Source of the DNA: Hyperoplus lanceolatus
Lineage: Eukaryota > Chordata > Actinopteri > Uranoscopiformes > Ammodytidae
Reading direction: 5' to 3'
Length of the DNA stretch: 64,000 nucleotides
Assembly (NCBI GenBank): GCA_026929865.2
Contig: CM049417.1
Location: 16,647,501 to 16,711,500 of the forward strand
Numbering within the stretch: the first letter of the stretch is position 1; every line of letters starts with the position of its first letter. Below the pieces are notes generated by a model, which was not told the DNA's origin, did no database searches, and worked only from the letters and a program-made list of their open reading frames with translations. This document shows positions 1 through 13,986 of the stretch, piece by piece. The position numbers were made by a program, and so were the translations under genes.

Positions 1-345
1 AGCGACATTTCTTGTCCATTTGATTATTATAACTGGTATTTTAACAATACCGAAGCGCATTTCCAATATGCAGCCATTCAAAATCACTCAAATCTTCTAC
101 TTTTTTGTTTTTCAACAATAATAAGTGAAGGCCCATAGTTTAACTCTAAAATGTCTGGTTTGACCATAAGTTTATAAACTTTCAGTAGACAGCGGGAAAT
201 ATACTATTTCTTGCCTTTTAAATAAGAGAACAATATTTATATGGTTGTAGAAATTGTGGAAAGGACGACAAAACACATGTTGCAATTTGTACAGAATGGC
301 CATCATGACCTGCTATCATATGTAATGTATTTTATTTTTGTACAG
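1..345. other. Upstream dnah2 intron
   Basis: AT-rich sequence ending in the tttttgtacag acceptor of the first visible exon. Nothing else recognised. Confidence 0.8.
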
Positions 346-456
346 ATGATGTGTATAAGAAGATGGGCAACACAGTTCTATACATCCCAATGGAAGGCCT
401 ACAATGTAGCCCTGAGCAAGCCTGCAAGGACAAGAAGCTGGTACAGAGATTGCAGA
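346..456 (+). CDS. dnah2: dnah2 exon 1 of window (tail)
   Basis: Codes for a tail segment containing [12 protein letters not shown] and [10 protein letters not shown]. Acceptor tacag ends at 345 and donor gtaagc follows 456. The first two bases finish a codon begun upstream, so at least one earlier exon lies left of the window. Confidence 0.9.
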
Positions 457-3400
457 GTAAGCCTGAAGAGTTCTGTATGTTTCTTTCCTTTATCATTATT
501 ATTATTATTATTTGCCTTTTCACTCACTTGCTCTTCCCGTTTTAGTTGTCATGATCCACTGGACAGATCAGATCAAGGAGCTACTGAATGACCAACAAAT
601 GGTTCAAATGAGGGACAACTGTGGCCCGCTGCAGGAGATAGGCTTCTGGAAGACTCGTGCTGCCAAGCTCTTGGACATCAGCCAGCAACTGCAAAAGCCA
701 GGTGTCAGGCACATCCAGAACATCTTGCTGCTCTCGAAGTCTCTCTATGTACAGCGCTTCTGCAAGCTGGCCATGGAAATACAGGTACCGCAAGTCTCAA
801 TTTTAAATGTATAATACAATAAATGCTACCCTTCAGGCTAAAAAAACAATGTTAAAATGTTAAAAGTTGTAATTCCATGCTACAAAAAATATGTGAACTT
901 TGATAATTCCATTTTGGACAGTAGTCTCAATCATTTCTTCCTCACTAACAGACTGGAGTTCTGCTCACTGACTCTCATTATTATGAGCTAACTGCTGACA
1001 TGAGTTATTTTGTTTACAGGACTAAAGCATCATTATAATAATCTATCATATTTTCATCTTTCCTTGGTTTGTCCGTTGCCCAGGAGTGCTCTCTGCAGGC
1101 CCAATCGAACCTGTCCTACCTATCCATACTGCAGGAGCCATGCGAAGAGCTTACCAAACTCAAGCCTGGCGAAGTTGCTCCTAAGGTTCGGGAAATTGTT
1201 AGTCTCATTCGCCTCATCTGGGTCAACTCCGTCCATTACAACACCAGTGAGAGGATCTCTGGTCTCTTCCGCAAGGTACCCACACGTTAGTACGGCTGAG
1301 TAATGGGGACGAGTGTTACTAACACCAGGTTTCTTTTATTGGCCCCCTTTGTTCTGTCTCTATATTACTTTCACACTCAACAGCAATGTTGTAGATAATT
1401 ATAAGATTAATAGTGCTACTTTAGGTTCTGTTACACAAGCTATCATGTATTCCATAGATAAGTCAGTGGAGCAACATTAGCAGATAACCTTATGCTGTCA
1501 GAATGTCACGTTCAGTTGTAGATCAGTTCCAGTTGGATTTTGTTGTCTTGTTCTGATAAGGCATCATCATCAATATAGAGAATGATAAACTAAAGATAAC
1601 TAAATAAATAAAACTAAATAAAGATATAAAGTTAGGTAGAAGTATTTCAGCAGGGATGTAAAATATATTTGGGGATGACTGATTATTTTAATCTGGGGGT
1701 CATAATGAATGCAACCAGAAAACCTGGTGAGGTAGTATGTTTTCTGTCATGGTTTTAAAAAAATAAAAACCATGATAAACCCATAACAAACTTTGGGCAG
1801 ACTCAAAACCTAATTTTACAAAGTTATTTTGTGTATAGTTGACTCAATACCCTTCCGTTTGAGTATGTAATAAATGTGGATATGAGTGTCTGTAACTTGG
1901 TCCCCCTGTGGTTGTATTTGTGGCAAGTGTGTTTTTTTTTTTTTTTTTGCTGTTTTGCAGATGAGTAATGAGATCATCTGCCTGTGCTTCCATAGCATCT
2001 CACTGGACAGGATCTTTGAGGGCTATGTGTTATCCAGCAAGCAAAACCTCAACGATTGTATTCAGTGCTGCATGTCCTGGAAGGAAATTTACCTGCAAGC
2101 CTCACAGATTCACCACAAGTAGGAGACATTTCTCCTCTGTATGGACTAAACACACTTTCATCTTGATATAACTGGGGACTCTTAACTGATCAAAGTGATT
2201 GTTGTATAGCTTCAAATATCCTAATTTACTACTGAATATGGTTTAAATGAAAAAATTAATTGATATTTTGTAAAGGTAAAAATATATAGGCCTATACATT
2301 TTTTGTAGTATGATCAATCTGCTTCACCATCGTCATATTACAATGATTTATTCTTACATAGTAACATATAGATACATTACCTGATTGTGGTTCTGCCATC
2401 TCTCTCTCTCTCTCTTTCACTCACTTCCTAAACAAATGCACATGCCAGCACGCTGGTGTCATGAAACTACTACTGCTTTTTTCCAATGGTGCCGCTAGAA
2501 AGTTCCTCGTTGCTATTTTAAGTTTAAATAATTTAGTCCATAGATGGCTTTTTCCAGATATGTGAGCTATATAACTAACCTAATTAACTGCATCATGAGA
2601 GCAATAAGCAAAACAACCTGAGAAATGTAAAGTTAAAGTTTATCAAAGGTTTCCAATGTGATAAGAACTTGAATGGATGGTTGCTGTGTAACAACCTGCT
2701 ACACCTGTTTAGTGACCGCTGTAGAACTAGCTCCAAAATCCTGACGTGTTGATCTGACTCTTCATTCCTGTTTCCGAAGTTCTACCGCTACCCCCTTTCT
2801 CCGTCATCCCCCTTCTCTTTTTCTATCTCTCTTATTCTCTCTCTCTGTTTTTACGTTAGGTATTCTCAAAAACGCTGGACCCTGGACCATACTAGCTTTT
2901 TTGTGGTGGTCGATGCTTTCATTCAGAGGTTCAAAGATCTGCTTGAGGTAATTTTTTCCCTCCCTCATCCACATTGACATGCAGAAGAACATTACAGCTG
3001 GGGCTTCCGGTTTGGACCTAAAATGGAGTAGTCGCAAGTCCAACGCGCTCCGTATTTTATATTGATATACATTGATTAGCCACAACATTTTATTATTCCG
3101 GCTACACAACGAAGACATTTTTCATATTGGAAAACTAACCGTAAGCACAATGGCGACTAAAAGTCAGAAAAAAGCATCCAAAGCCGCAGTTCAAAGTTTA
3201 GCTAGCCCTGCACTCAGGCAAACGCTCATGGCCGATGCTAAAGCTAACGATGCCGCGGCTACCACCCGACCATCAACCCCACCGAGCCCTCCAGCAGAGC
3301 AGCCAACGGAGAACGCTCTTCTAAAGCTGATAAAAGCCGAGATGGGCATTTCTCGTCAACAACTGGGTGATATAATCAAGAAGGAGATGGCTAGTCTCCA

Positions 3401-6400
3401 CGCTGAAATTAAAGAAGACATAGAAGCCCTTCGGAAGGACACCAAAGCTGATATCGCCTCTCTAAAAACGGAATTCCGAGCCGAGATGTCAACTCTGCGC
3501 TCAGCGAGACCGAGACGGCCACCACTATACGGGATATCGAGGGCGCGCTCAACCGACATGACTCTAGCATTGCCGGGCTGGATAAAACCATATTGGATCT
3601 CAAACAAGAGGTGGGGAAACTGAAAGACCGGAATGATGACTTGGAGAACAGAAGCCGCCGTCAAAATCTGAGGATTATTGGAATACCCGAGGGTGTTGAA
3701 AATGGAAAGCCCACCGCATTCATGGCTTCGTTTTTTGCTGGCGTTCTGGGCGACGAGATAACTGATCCTTTGGTGCTGGACCGCGCTCATAGATCCCTGG
3801 CTCCTAAACCCAAATCCGGCGACCGTCCCAGACCCATGATAGTGCGGCTACACTACTACGCGGACAAGGAAAAGATTCTCCAAGTATCCAGGAATAAGGG
3901 TGAGCTCAAATTCAGAGGGACAAGGGTGCATATATTCCCAGACATGAGCGCCGAGCTTAGCCGCCGCAGAGCGGCGTTTACCCCAGTCAAAGCCAAACTC
4001 AGAGAGGCGGGCATCACATACGGTCTCTACCATCCAGCGGAGCTGCGTCTTGTCCATGACGGAGTTTCACATTCCTTTAAAGCACCCGCGGATGTGGAAA
4101 CATTCCTTGCCAAACGCACTCGTGCCTCTTTGGAGACGTAAACAAACAAAGATAGACGCTCCGGTTCCCTGTGCTATATGCTGATCCCTCACGCTAGACT
4201 ATAACCTACGTAATGTTCATACTTTTAGTTTTTTCCTCCCGGTTTCATTATTTTCTTATGGAGATGAAAGGAAGAAAGGAGATTTTATTATAAGCCGTGA
4301 ATGGAGAGACTATTATTTGTTATCACCAGTAGAGGGCAGTCGGCATCTACCTACCAGTTTGGCTGGCGCACATCTTCACCAGGTATCAGCATGTTATGTT
4401 TTCCTTCCTCAATTTGAACATGTTGCCGATAAAGAACATACCCACGGTTCAGAAGGGCCAGAAAAATGTACAGGTCTATTCGCTCACTTATCTTGCAAAT
4501 TTTATTTAAAAATTTTCCCTGCTATGGCCGCTTTTCTTTTCTTTTTTTTTTTTTTTTTTTTTTTTTATTATTGCATTTGAACGTTGTCAGTGGTGGGTAT
4601 TATGTTATTTTATTTTATAAGTTGTGACTACAAAAACGTATGTGAAAGGAGCAGCGTTTCTATGGTTGTTAACTGCCTATGGCAGCAAAATGGAAAGTTA
4701 CCAAGTGTATCCAGGGTTTTTTACCTCTCGTTTGGGGAGGGGTAGGTTGTTCTTCGGGTTGGGAGGGTGTGGGTGGGGGGGAACTTTGTGTTTTATGTTT
4801 ATACACTTCTTTACTCTTTTAGCTTGAATGTGTGTGTGGCAGTATCATTCTCAAAATGCTGTAACATCCTTCAATACCCTACTAACCCCTGATGAGCATG
4901 GTTGATTGTTTGCAGCAAAGGAATAATGGCTGACAATATTACAGTAAATTGTATTAGTTGGAACACCAAGGGCCTAAATCATATTATTAAGCGTAACAGG
5001 GTATTGTCCCATTTAAGAAGTCTGGATGTTAATGTTGCTTTACTCCAAGAAACTCATCTCAGGACTTCTGACCATAACAGACTGCGTAAAGGATGGGTGG
5101 GGCAATTATATCATTCAATCTTTGAGGTGAAATCTAGGGGTGCTGCTATTCTTATTAACAAGAATACTCCTTTCATCATGCAAAAGGTTACTGCAGACCA
5201 TCTGGGAAGATCTGTCGTGGTCACAGGTACCCTGTATAATGTGCCTTTAATCTTAGCCAATGTTTATGCCCCAAACTGGGATGATGTGCAGTTTATGAAA
5301 AAATTCTTGTCCTCATTACCTTGTTTAAATACACACAGGCTTATTTTAGGGGGTGATTTCAACTGCGTATTAGACCCAATACTGGATCGCTCCTCTAACA
5401 CCAACTTCAATATATCAAAATCTGCCAGGACGATTAATGCTTTTCTACAAATGTATAACATGTCTGAACCCTGGCGCTCCTTGTATCCCAATTCTAAACA
5501 TTATTAATTTTTTCCCCCAGTACATAACTCCTACTCCCACATTGATTACTTTTTAATTGATAACCAGCTAATGCCCTCGGTTAAGGACTGCAGATATGAG
5601 GGCATTGTCATCTCTGACCATGGGCCCGTGGTTTTACAAATATCTTTTCCAAAGAAATCTGCTCGGCGTCCTTGGCGTTTTAGTAATGTTTTGCTTGGGG
5701 ATGAATCATTTGTTAAGTGTATTAATACGCAAATCGATATTTTCTTGTCCATAAATGATACGTCAGATGTTAGTAAATCCACCCTCTGGGAATCCCTAAA
5801 GGCTGTTTTAAGAGGGGAGATTATCTCTTACACCTCCTGGGAAGCCAGGTCGAGAAAACTACGTCTTAAAGACCTTTCCGACCAAATTAAACAATTGGAT
5901 TATAAGAACTCAATTGCTCCTACGCGTGATTTTCTAAAGGACAGATTGACTCTGCAGACAGAATTTGACCTAATAACTACCCGCCATACAGAACAGCTTC
6001 TCCTCCAGTCTCGATCGAGGTTATATGAACATTCTGATAAGGCTGGCAAGTTCCTGGCTCAACAGGTTAGACAGTCTTTGACCTCTACTCTCATTACAAA
6101 CATCCGAAAATATGATGGTCAGATCTCTAATGATGAGCAGGAAATTAATGATGAATTTAAGAGGTTTTATTCATCTCTTTATACTTCTGAGGTGATATAT
6201 GACCCTTCTAAACTTGAACTTTTTTTTCAGAACTTAAATCCACCTCAAGTTAATGTATTATTAATGGAGCAATTGGAAAAACCTTTACAGTATGCAGAAT
6301 GCAAAAGCTCCAGGCCCTGACGGATTTACGTTAGAATTTTTAAAAAAATTTGGAGATAAGTTATTGCCAATCTTGTTGTCAGTTTTTGAAGAGTCCTTTG

Positions 6401-9400
6401 TCGAAGGCCACCTTCCACCAACCCTTTGTCAGGCCTCTATTTCTGTTTTACTGAAAAAGAATAAGGATCCCCTGAATTGTGGGTCATTTCGTCCTATCTC
6501 ACTCCTGAATGTGGACTATAAATTGTTGGCTAAGGCCTTGGCTCACCGTCTAGAGATCATCCTCCCTTCGATTATTTCACCTGACCAAACTGGTTTTATT
6601 AAAAAACGCCTCTCTTTTTTTAATATTCGTAGACTTTTAAACATCATACATTCCACAGATGATCAACAGCTGCCCGAGGCAGTTATCTCTTTAGACGCTG
6701 AAAAGGCGTTCGATAGAGTGGAATGGGGTTACTTATTTTGGTGTCTAGATAAATTTGGTTTTGGTCCGAAATTAATTTCTTGGGTAAAATTGCTATATAA
6801 CTCTCCAACTTCATCAGTGCGCACTAATAACACCAATTCCCAATTATTTCCATTACAACGCGGGACAAGGCAAGGATGCCCGATTTCCCCACTTTTATTC
6901 GCTATAGCTATTGAGCCCCTTGCAATGGCAATACGCTCCTCTCCTGAGATTTGTGGTATTGTAAGAGGGGGTAAGGAACATAAAACTTCATTATATGCTG
7001 ATGATCTGTTACTATATATAACTGACCCACAGAACACCTTACCCCATATTATGAAGTTATTAGGCCACTTCAGCAGCATCTCTGGGCATAAGATTAATGT
7101 TTCAAAAAGTGAGCTTTTTCCTGTCAACTCTGCCGCTAAGTCCATCTCCTTTAATTCCTGTCCTTTTAAGGTGACATCTGACAACTTCACCTACCTAGGG
7201 GTGGTTGTTACGCGTGGCTTTTCTGACCTTTTTAAGCTTAATTTTGTTCCCCTTCTTGAGAGCTCTAAAATTGCCTTCAATAAATGGTCCATGCTTCCTC
7301 TCTCTTTAGCAGGAAGAATTAATCTAATTAAAATGAACACGTTGCCCAAATTCCTCTACCTTTTCCAAACTATACCAATCTTTATCAACAAATCTTTCTT
7401 TTCACACCTAAATAAGATTATATCTGACTTTATTTGGAATAAGAAGCCACCCCGTATCCGTAGGGAATTTTTGCAGAGGCCAAGATCAATGGGTGGTATG
7501 GCATTACCACATTTCCAATTATACTATTGGGCAAGCAACCTAAGAGCTATGGCATATTGGCTTAAAAACTACATTGACGATGGGACTCCTGCCTGGGTTC
7601 AGATAGAGACCACTGCCTGTTTGCCATCGTCCCTCCCTGCTTTATTGTATTCTGCAATGCCTTTCACTCCAAGCTATGTTTCAAGTGCCCCCTTAGTACA
7701 TCAGTCTTTACGTATATGGGCTCAAGTGCGAGGACACTTTGGTTGGCAGGCTGGCTCACTCTGGGCTCCGATTGCGTCTAATCATCGATTTGCCCCTTCA
7801 TTTCATAATGACTATTTCTCGGCCTGGCAAAAGAAGGGTATTATTTCATTTAAAGATATGTACATAACAGGTGTTTTTGCTTCATTCGAACAGCTCAAAA
7901 CTAAATTCAATCTACGGAATGTACATTTCTTTAGTTATTTACAGGTTAGGGACTGGGCACGTAACAATACAGGAACATTCCCTACAATCCCCCAGCCTCA
8001 ACCTATGGATAGTCTCTTCCCAGCAGACCCAGAACTCAGGGGCACAATATCTGTTATATATACAAAACTTTCTTCTGTGCAATCAGCGTCTCTGGATGCA
8101 TTGAGAGCGGCGTGGCAGGCTGATCTGAATGTACAATTTACAGATGTTGAGTGGTCGAATGTTTTTTTAAGAATACATTCTTCATCTATATGTGCCAGAC
8201 ATGGCTTGATCCAGTTTAAAGTGGCACACAGACTCCATCTCTCTAAAGCCAGAATCTCAAAAATGTATCCATCATGTGATAGTTCATGCAACAGATGTAA
8301 AAATTCACCTGCAACATTAGCTCATATGTTCTGGCTTTGCCCGAAACTCGTTAGTTACTGGTCCTCTATTTTTGACGCTCTATCCAAGATACTTAAGAGA
8401 CCAATAGCTCCGAATCCTCTTACAGCCGTTTTTGGCATTCAATGTGAGGGTGATCATCTTTTTAGAGCACAATCAAACTGTATTGCCTTTGTCACTCTTA
8501 TAGCCAGAAGATTAATTTTACTTAATTGGAAACAGGCTATTCCACCCTCCTTTAAACACTGGATTAGGGACACACTACAATTTCTAAAGCTTGAAAAGTT
8601 AAGATTTGCTTTAAAGGGTTCAAAGGACAATTTTAGCAATGTCTGGCAGCCTTTCATTACATATCTGCTTGACCAGCTCTAAGAATGTACACATTTATTT
8701 TTTAATTTTATTTTTTTTCACTTGTATTTTGCTAAGGATCCCAATAACTCTAAACTGTGCACACACACTTTTTCTTTTTTCTTTTTTGTTGTCATTGTTT
8801 GTTTTATTGTTATTATAATAATCATTGATTATTGATATATTTTTGTCTGTTTGTCTTTGGGGATTAAAAAAAACAATTGTTACATTTGTAAAATGATGTT
8901 TTGCTATATTGTGAAAAATCAATAAACAAAGTGGTAAAAAAAAAAAAAGAAGAACATTACAGCTGTGTAGAAATGTATGCTCATAATATCCATGTCAGAT
9001 GAAGTGACCAGCCCTGTAAACAAACACTAATGCTTATGCAATTCTTCCTTATGATGAAATAGAGCTAGATGCTGCCTGGAAATAGAAATGTTATTGTTGC
9101 CAATAAATATATCAGTATTACTGGGCAACCTTCCTGTGCAAATAAACAACGCTAAAGAGATAACACATGGGATTGTCATGCAGACGTTTAGTAAATGTAA
9201 TGGAGACCACATGTAACTCTACTGCACTAACATCGACTGCCAAAATGGATCTCATACTGACTTAACTAAGATCAATCTTTCTTAATTTAACATATTTTCT
9301 TAATGTTGTGTCTTCTAAAATGTTATGTTGAATTCAAATGAAAATATAATGACTTCTTACATGAATATGTGTGAGATTGCATTGCAACAGGTTTCACATT

Positions 9401-12400
9401 GGGACCACAACTAGATTTTTTTAAACTTTAACTGAATGCGAAATTTGTTGTTTCCATTGTGATTTGTGACAGATCTGCTTCAAAAACAGTTTAAGGGTTA
9501 ACTTTTGATGGCTTCATACGTTTAAGTCCACCCTTTATGCTCACTATTGGGTTGACTAAGATTCTTTGTGAATATTGTCTTCTATATTGCAATGGAATAT
9601 GACTTTCAATATTTAATTCTTCAATGCATACATTTTTCACAACATCTTTTCTCCACTGTAACTGTTGATACAATGCATATTGTTTTGGTATTTGGGATAT
9701 TTATTTTGCTTGCCTTTTCTCAGGTATGTGACTGCCAGCAGCAGTTTGCCCGTTGGGAAGACGGTCAGCAGAGGCCGCTGCCATGCTTCAGTGGCTGCGA
9801 GGGACCAGAGTTAACCCGCTCGCTCCTGGAGATAGAAGGCACCTTCCACCGTGGCCTACAGAACCTACACTCTGTGGGCAAGGGCATTCTTGATGTTGAA
9901 AACACCACATGGTGCAATGAATTCAACAGGTAGATCTCTCGCTCTTTTACACATTAAAAAAAACTTAATGTTTTAGTGCTGAAGTATTTAGCATGGTTTG
10001 AAAAGCCAAAAAATGTGTTTGGGCTTTTTATAGAGCCAATAGATAGGTCCTAATTATCAATGGTGATGAGTCATATCTCATGATGCAAGTTGACATCACG
10101 TCTCAACCACAAGTAGCATTCATACCTCTTAAAGGTCCCATATTATGCCAAATGCACTTTTTCGAGGTTTTTGAATATAAATATGGGTCCACTTAGTGCC
10201 TAGAGACTGCCAAAGTTTAAAAAAATTAAAAACTATGGGTCCACTTAGTGCCTAGAGACTGCCAAAGTTTAAAAAAAATAAAAACTATCTCCTTTTTTCA
10301 CTCTCCCCCTTTCTGAAAACCTCCCCCCCCCCCCCCCCAATGTACTCTCGCAGAATTCTTCTCGCTATTTCGTCATAGCGAGAGAAGCCCCTCCCCCCCA
10401 CATTAGTAACCAGAAACTTCCCCTGTGCAGTAGTCTATGATAACCCCACCCCCCTATTTCTTATTGGTCCACGGCCCCTAGATCCTCTGGAAAAATATTC
10501 CTTCACCGCTAAGTTGTTTTCCCCGCTAAGCAACAAGATGCCTGTAGTACAGCAAAGCATGCTGAATGTTGCATAAACCAACACAGAAGCCGATTGCTCA
10601 TAATCCACAAATTTATCTTAACCACAGCAGTCAAATGCCTTGTTTTTAATAACACAATGGATAGGAAGCTACTCAAATGGTGAAACTAAAATAAATGCTT
10701 TTATTGGTATTTTTGCCTGACTGGTGTATAGCTATTAGCTTTGGGAGAAGCATCCAGATTTAGCTCATACTAATCTATTTATTAACCACAGCTGTCGATG
10801 TATGCCTCGTTTTTAACAGGAGAAAGGATTGGAAGCTAATAGTGTAGAAGTCAAACTTTGAAACTAATGTTTTCACTGATTTGAGTGGTATTTTTAGCCG
10901 TTTGCTCCCGAGGTAGCTTTGCAGTAGCCTCCATCTTTTGCTCATAATAATCTATTTGTATTAACCACAGCTGTCTAGTAATGCCTCGTTTTTAACAAGA
11001 CAAAGGATTGGAAGCTAATAGTGTAGAAGTTAAACTTTGAAACTAATGTTTTCACTGATTTAAGTGTTATTTTTAGCCATTAGCCCCGAGTAGCTTCGCA
11101 GTAGCCTCCATCATTTGCTGCATTTTGATTGTGAACATGCCGTTTCCATTAGCTTGTGGCTGTCAGTGTATGAACATAGTATTTCATGTAGACAAGGATC
11201 GGTCATGTCAAACTGTTCAAAGTGTGGCTGAGCTCCTGCGTTACTAGCACTTCTCACATGGTTCTTCTCACGGGTAAACCTAACCATGGTAACAGGCACG
11301 GCAAAGATGGTGGGAAGGGCTATGGACGCTATGGACAGAGGGCGAGGCCAATGGCTTCGCTTCCGGACAGGGGCGGGGGGAGCTCATTGATGGTATATTA
11401 AACGAGGGGAGCTGCAGCTCGTTTTCAAAAATAGGCCATCCTGAGATTAGCTGAAAATCAGGGTATAGAGGCATACTACAATAAATTATCTGAACGTTTT
11501 TTTCAGCAAACAACTAAAGAAAAACGTATTAGGGACCTTTAAAACCACACCAATTTAAAGATTTTAAACCGTGAATTTTATGTCAAACAAGATTGAATAT
11601 GTTAAAACGTATGATATGATTTGAAAGTTGTGTGCTTTTGTATGTATGTTTGTGTGTCTGTGATCCTGTTTTTGTGTGTTACCTGGTGTGAATTCAGCAG
11701 GTTATCACCATGCCTCCCTATGTTTTATCATTTGTGGATATGTTCACGTGTGTGTGTGTGTGTGTACAGGTTCCGTGCATTGGTAAAGGATCTGGAATTG
11801 ATGATGCAGAATCTAATTTGTTCAGTCTTCAAGACGGTGAACACAGTGGATGAAGGAGTTCGGCTACTGGATATTTTTAAGCCTATGTCTTATCGAGAGG
11901 TGCCTCTCCTACAAACACACACGCATTCACACATATGCACACTTACATCACAAGTCATCAATTTTATTTAACACCACTCTCTAAACCAGGGGTCACCAAC
12001 CTTTTTGAACCTGAGGGCTACTTCATGGGTACTGAGTCATACGAAGGGCACCCAGTTTGGTACACTCTTCTGAAATAACAAATTTGCTCAGTTTGCCTTT
12101 AGTTATATATTATTATTAATGATATTCATCTATGTGAAGACATTGATCATGTTAATTATTTCTCACAATAATGATCAACAATGACTTAAAAAAGGTGGGA
12201 AACAGATTATTAAGCTATTTTTAGAACAGGCCTGCGGGCGCATCATATGGTCCTTGTGGGCTACCTGGTGCCCGTGTGCACTGTTGGTGACCCCTGCTCT
12301 AAACATTCCAGTGTTTCCCCTACCATTATACAGGCGGCCCGCCAGGCCAACAGCTGCCCATATAAAAAATAAATAAATAAATTGTCTATTCAATTTTTCA

Positions 12401-13843
12401 TTGATTCCGTAATAATCATTTGCGAGCGTCTGATCGACACTTTCCGTTAATCAAGATAACTTTGGTCTAAGCTATGGAAAAGCTTCACCAAAGTATATGT
12501 CCCTCTCCTGAGTTCTAAGAGAGCTTCACTGAGAGCAACAAAACTTCCCATATTAATCTTGGTTTATAGTTTACCCTGGTTATGTTGTATCAAGAGCTCT
12601 CAGACTTTTCTCAGTTAGTAGTTTAAGTTGCATTCTGTACAAGGATAATTCTCAAACTCTAATTCTCTTTTTTCTTTGCTGCTCTGCTTTTGTCATGCCC
12701 TCCTTTTCTAATCGTATACTTGCATAAATTTCATCAGCTCACTCTCTTCCGTCAAATCTCCTCCATTCTAGGCCATTAAGCGCACCACAGAAGAGAAGGT
12801 GGAGGACGTGTACAACATCTTTAACACAGATCTTAAAATGGTCAGCAAGGAGCTGAGCCACAGGACAAGATCTTATTCAGACCATATGCCCCCGGTAGCA
12901 GGCCAGGCCCACTGTGTGAAGGCTCTCAGACATCGCTTAGAGAGTTCCATAGAGGTGAGTCCATTGGACACACAGTATTCTTTTTCCTTTATTCTTGGTA
13001 CATAGGGTTACTTAATGCGGCCACAAAAGCAGTATGTAAAGTAAATAACTGTAGAACTCTGTTCATACTGGTTCTTCTTTGGTAGATGTTTAACCATATG
13101 TTGAATGTAACCATAGATAATATTCATGGTCTCAGGTGAACCTCCATCTTCTGGGGCACATTCTTGGACTCTTTCTTCCTTGACTTTTTTTTCTTTCCAC
13201 CCTCTCCAGGTGCTGCAGAAGGCCCACTTCTTGCCTGAGTCATACAGTCGAAAGCACTTATTTTTCACTCATGGGCAGGTGGTCCAAGTTTTGGATGAGA
13301 CTGTGAGAAAATGCTTCAGCGAGTGGTGCCAGCACCTGGACGGACAGTTCCTAAAGAGACTGGAGCAGTCCCTCATGGTACGCTGCAAAGACAAGACCGC
13401 CAAGCTTGAACTCAACTTTGACAGGTTGGTCACACAAACATGACATACACAAGGCATTCACAATAAAGTAAACATTCAGGCAGTGACTTCCATTGTACAC
13501 TGTTGTCTGTGCTGTGTACTGACATATAGAACATCTTACCCATACTTTGTGTTAACTCTAAACTCATGCCGATGCAGGATGTGTAGATACACTCTCGCCA
13601 TCAATTAGATAGAGATATGTTCATACACAATACATTTATGTTAAAACAATTGTTTCTGCTCTGTGCTCATTATCTATGTTTTCTTGTCCAGCAACCTGTT
13701 AAACTTGTTCTCTGAGATCCACTACTGGAATCGACTAAAGTATGAGATCCCCCAGTGTGTGTCTGACATTTACCAGGACAGAGAGGAACTAAGAGGCCTG
13801 AGAGAGAGAGTACTGCTGCTGATCAGGGACTATAACAGGTCTG

Positions 13844-13898
<55 letters not shown>

Positions 13899-13946
13899 CA
13901 CACTCACACACACACACACACACTCACACTCACACTCACACTCACA

Positions 13947-13986
<40 letters not shown>

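Larger units (their letters stand above)
3001..8947 (+). mobile_element. Near full-length L1-clade LINE in dnah2 intron 5, sense orientation
   Basis: A non-LTR retrotransposon of about 5.9 kb with a 5' leader, ORF1, ORF2, 3' UTR and a 12-base A tail. It is bounded by an exact 18-bp target-site duplication (agaagaacattacagctg at 2983-3000 and 8948-8965), so both ends are certain. ORF1 looks like an L1 nucleic-acid-binding protein and ORF2 has endonuclease and reverse transcriptase domains, hence L1 clade. ORF1 has one frameshift; ORF2 has one in-frame stop and one frameshift. The perfect duplication and few lesions suggest a young insertion. Confidence 0.95.
10133..11538. mobile_element. TTAA-target non-autonomous DNA transposon (Kolobok- or piggyBac-like) in intron 6
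   Basis: Flanked by TTAA (10129-10132 and 11539-11542), with imperfect terminal inverted repeats AGGTCCCATATTATG and, on the reverse strand of the right end, AGGTCCCTAATACG. It has no transposase. The interior holds a 51-bp direct duplication (10183-10288) and about three diverged copies of a ~172-bp unit (10596-11118). TTAA targets occur in both piggyBac and Kolobok; the AGG start favours Kolobok. Confidence 0.75.

Noticed and set aside
3356-3790. Minus-strand frame over L1 ORF1
   Set aside because: Antisense shadow of ORF1; no start context or domain.
7871-8291. Short overlapping frames on both strands inside ORF2
   Set aside because: Shadows of the ORF2 reading frame with no recognisable domain.
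6292-8682. 796-codon frame as a separate host gene
   Set aside because: It is the reverse transcriptase half of L1 ORF2 between two copies of an 18-bp target duplication.
13663-13986. Long Thr-His repeat protein frame
   Set aside because: Translation of exon 10 running on into a CA microsatellite past a valid donor.
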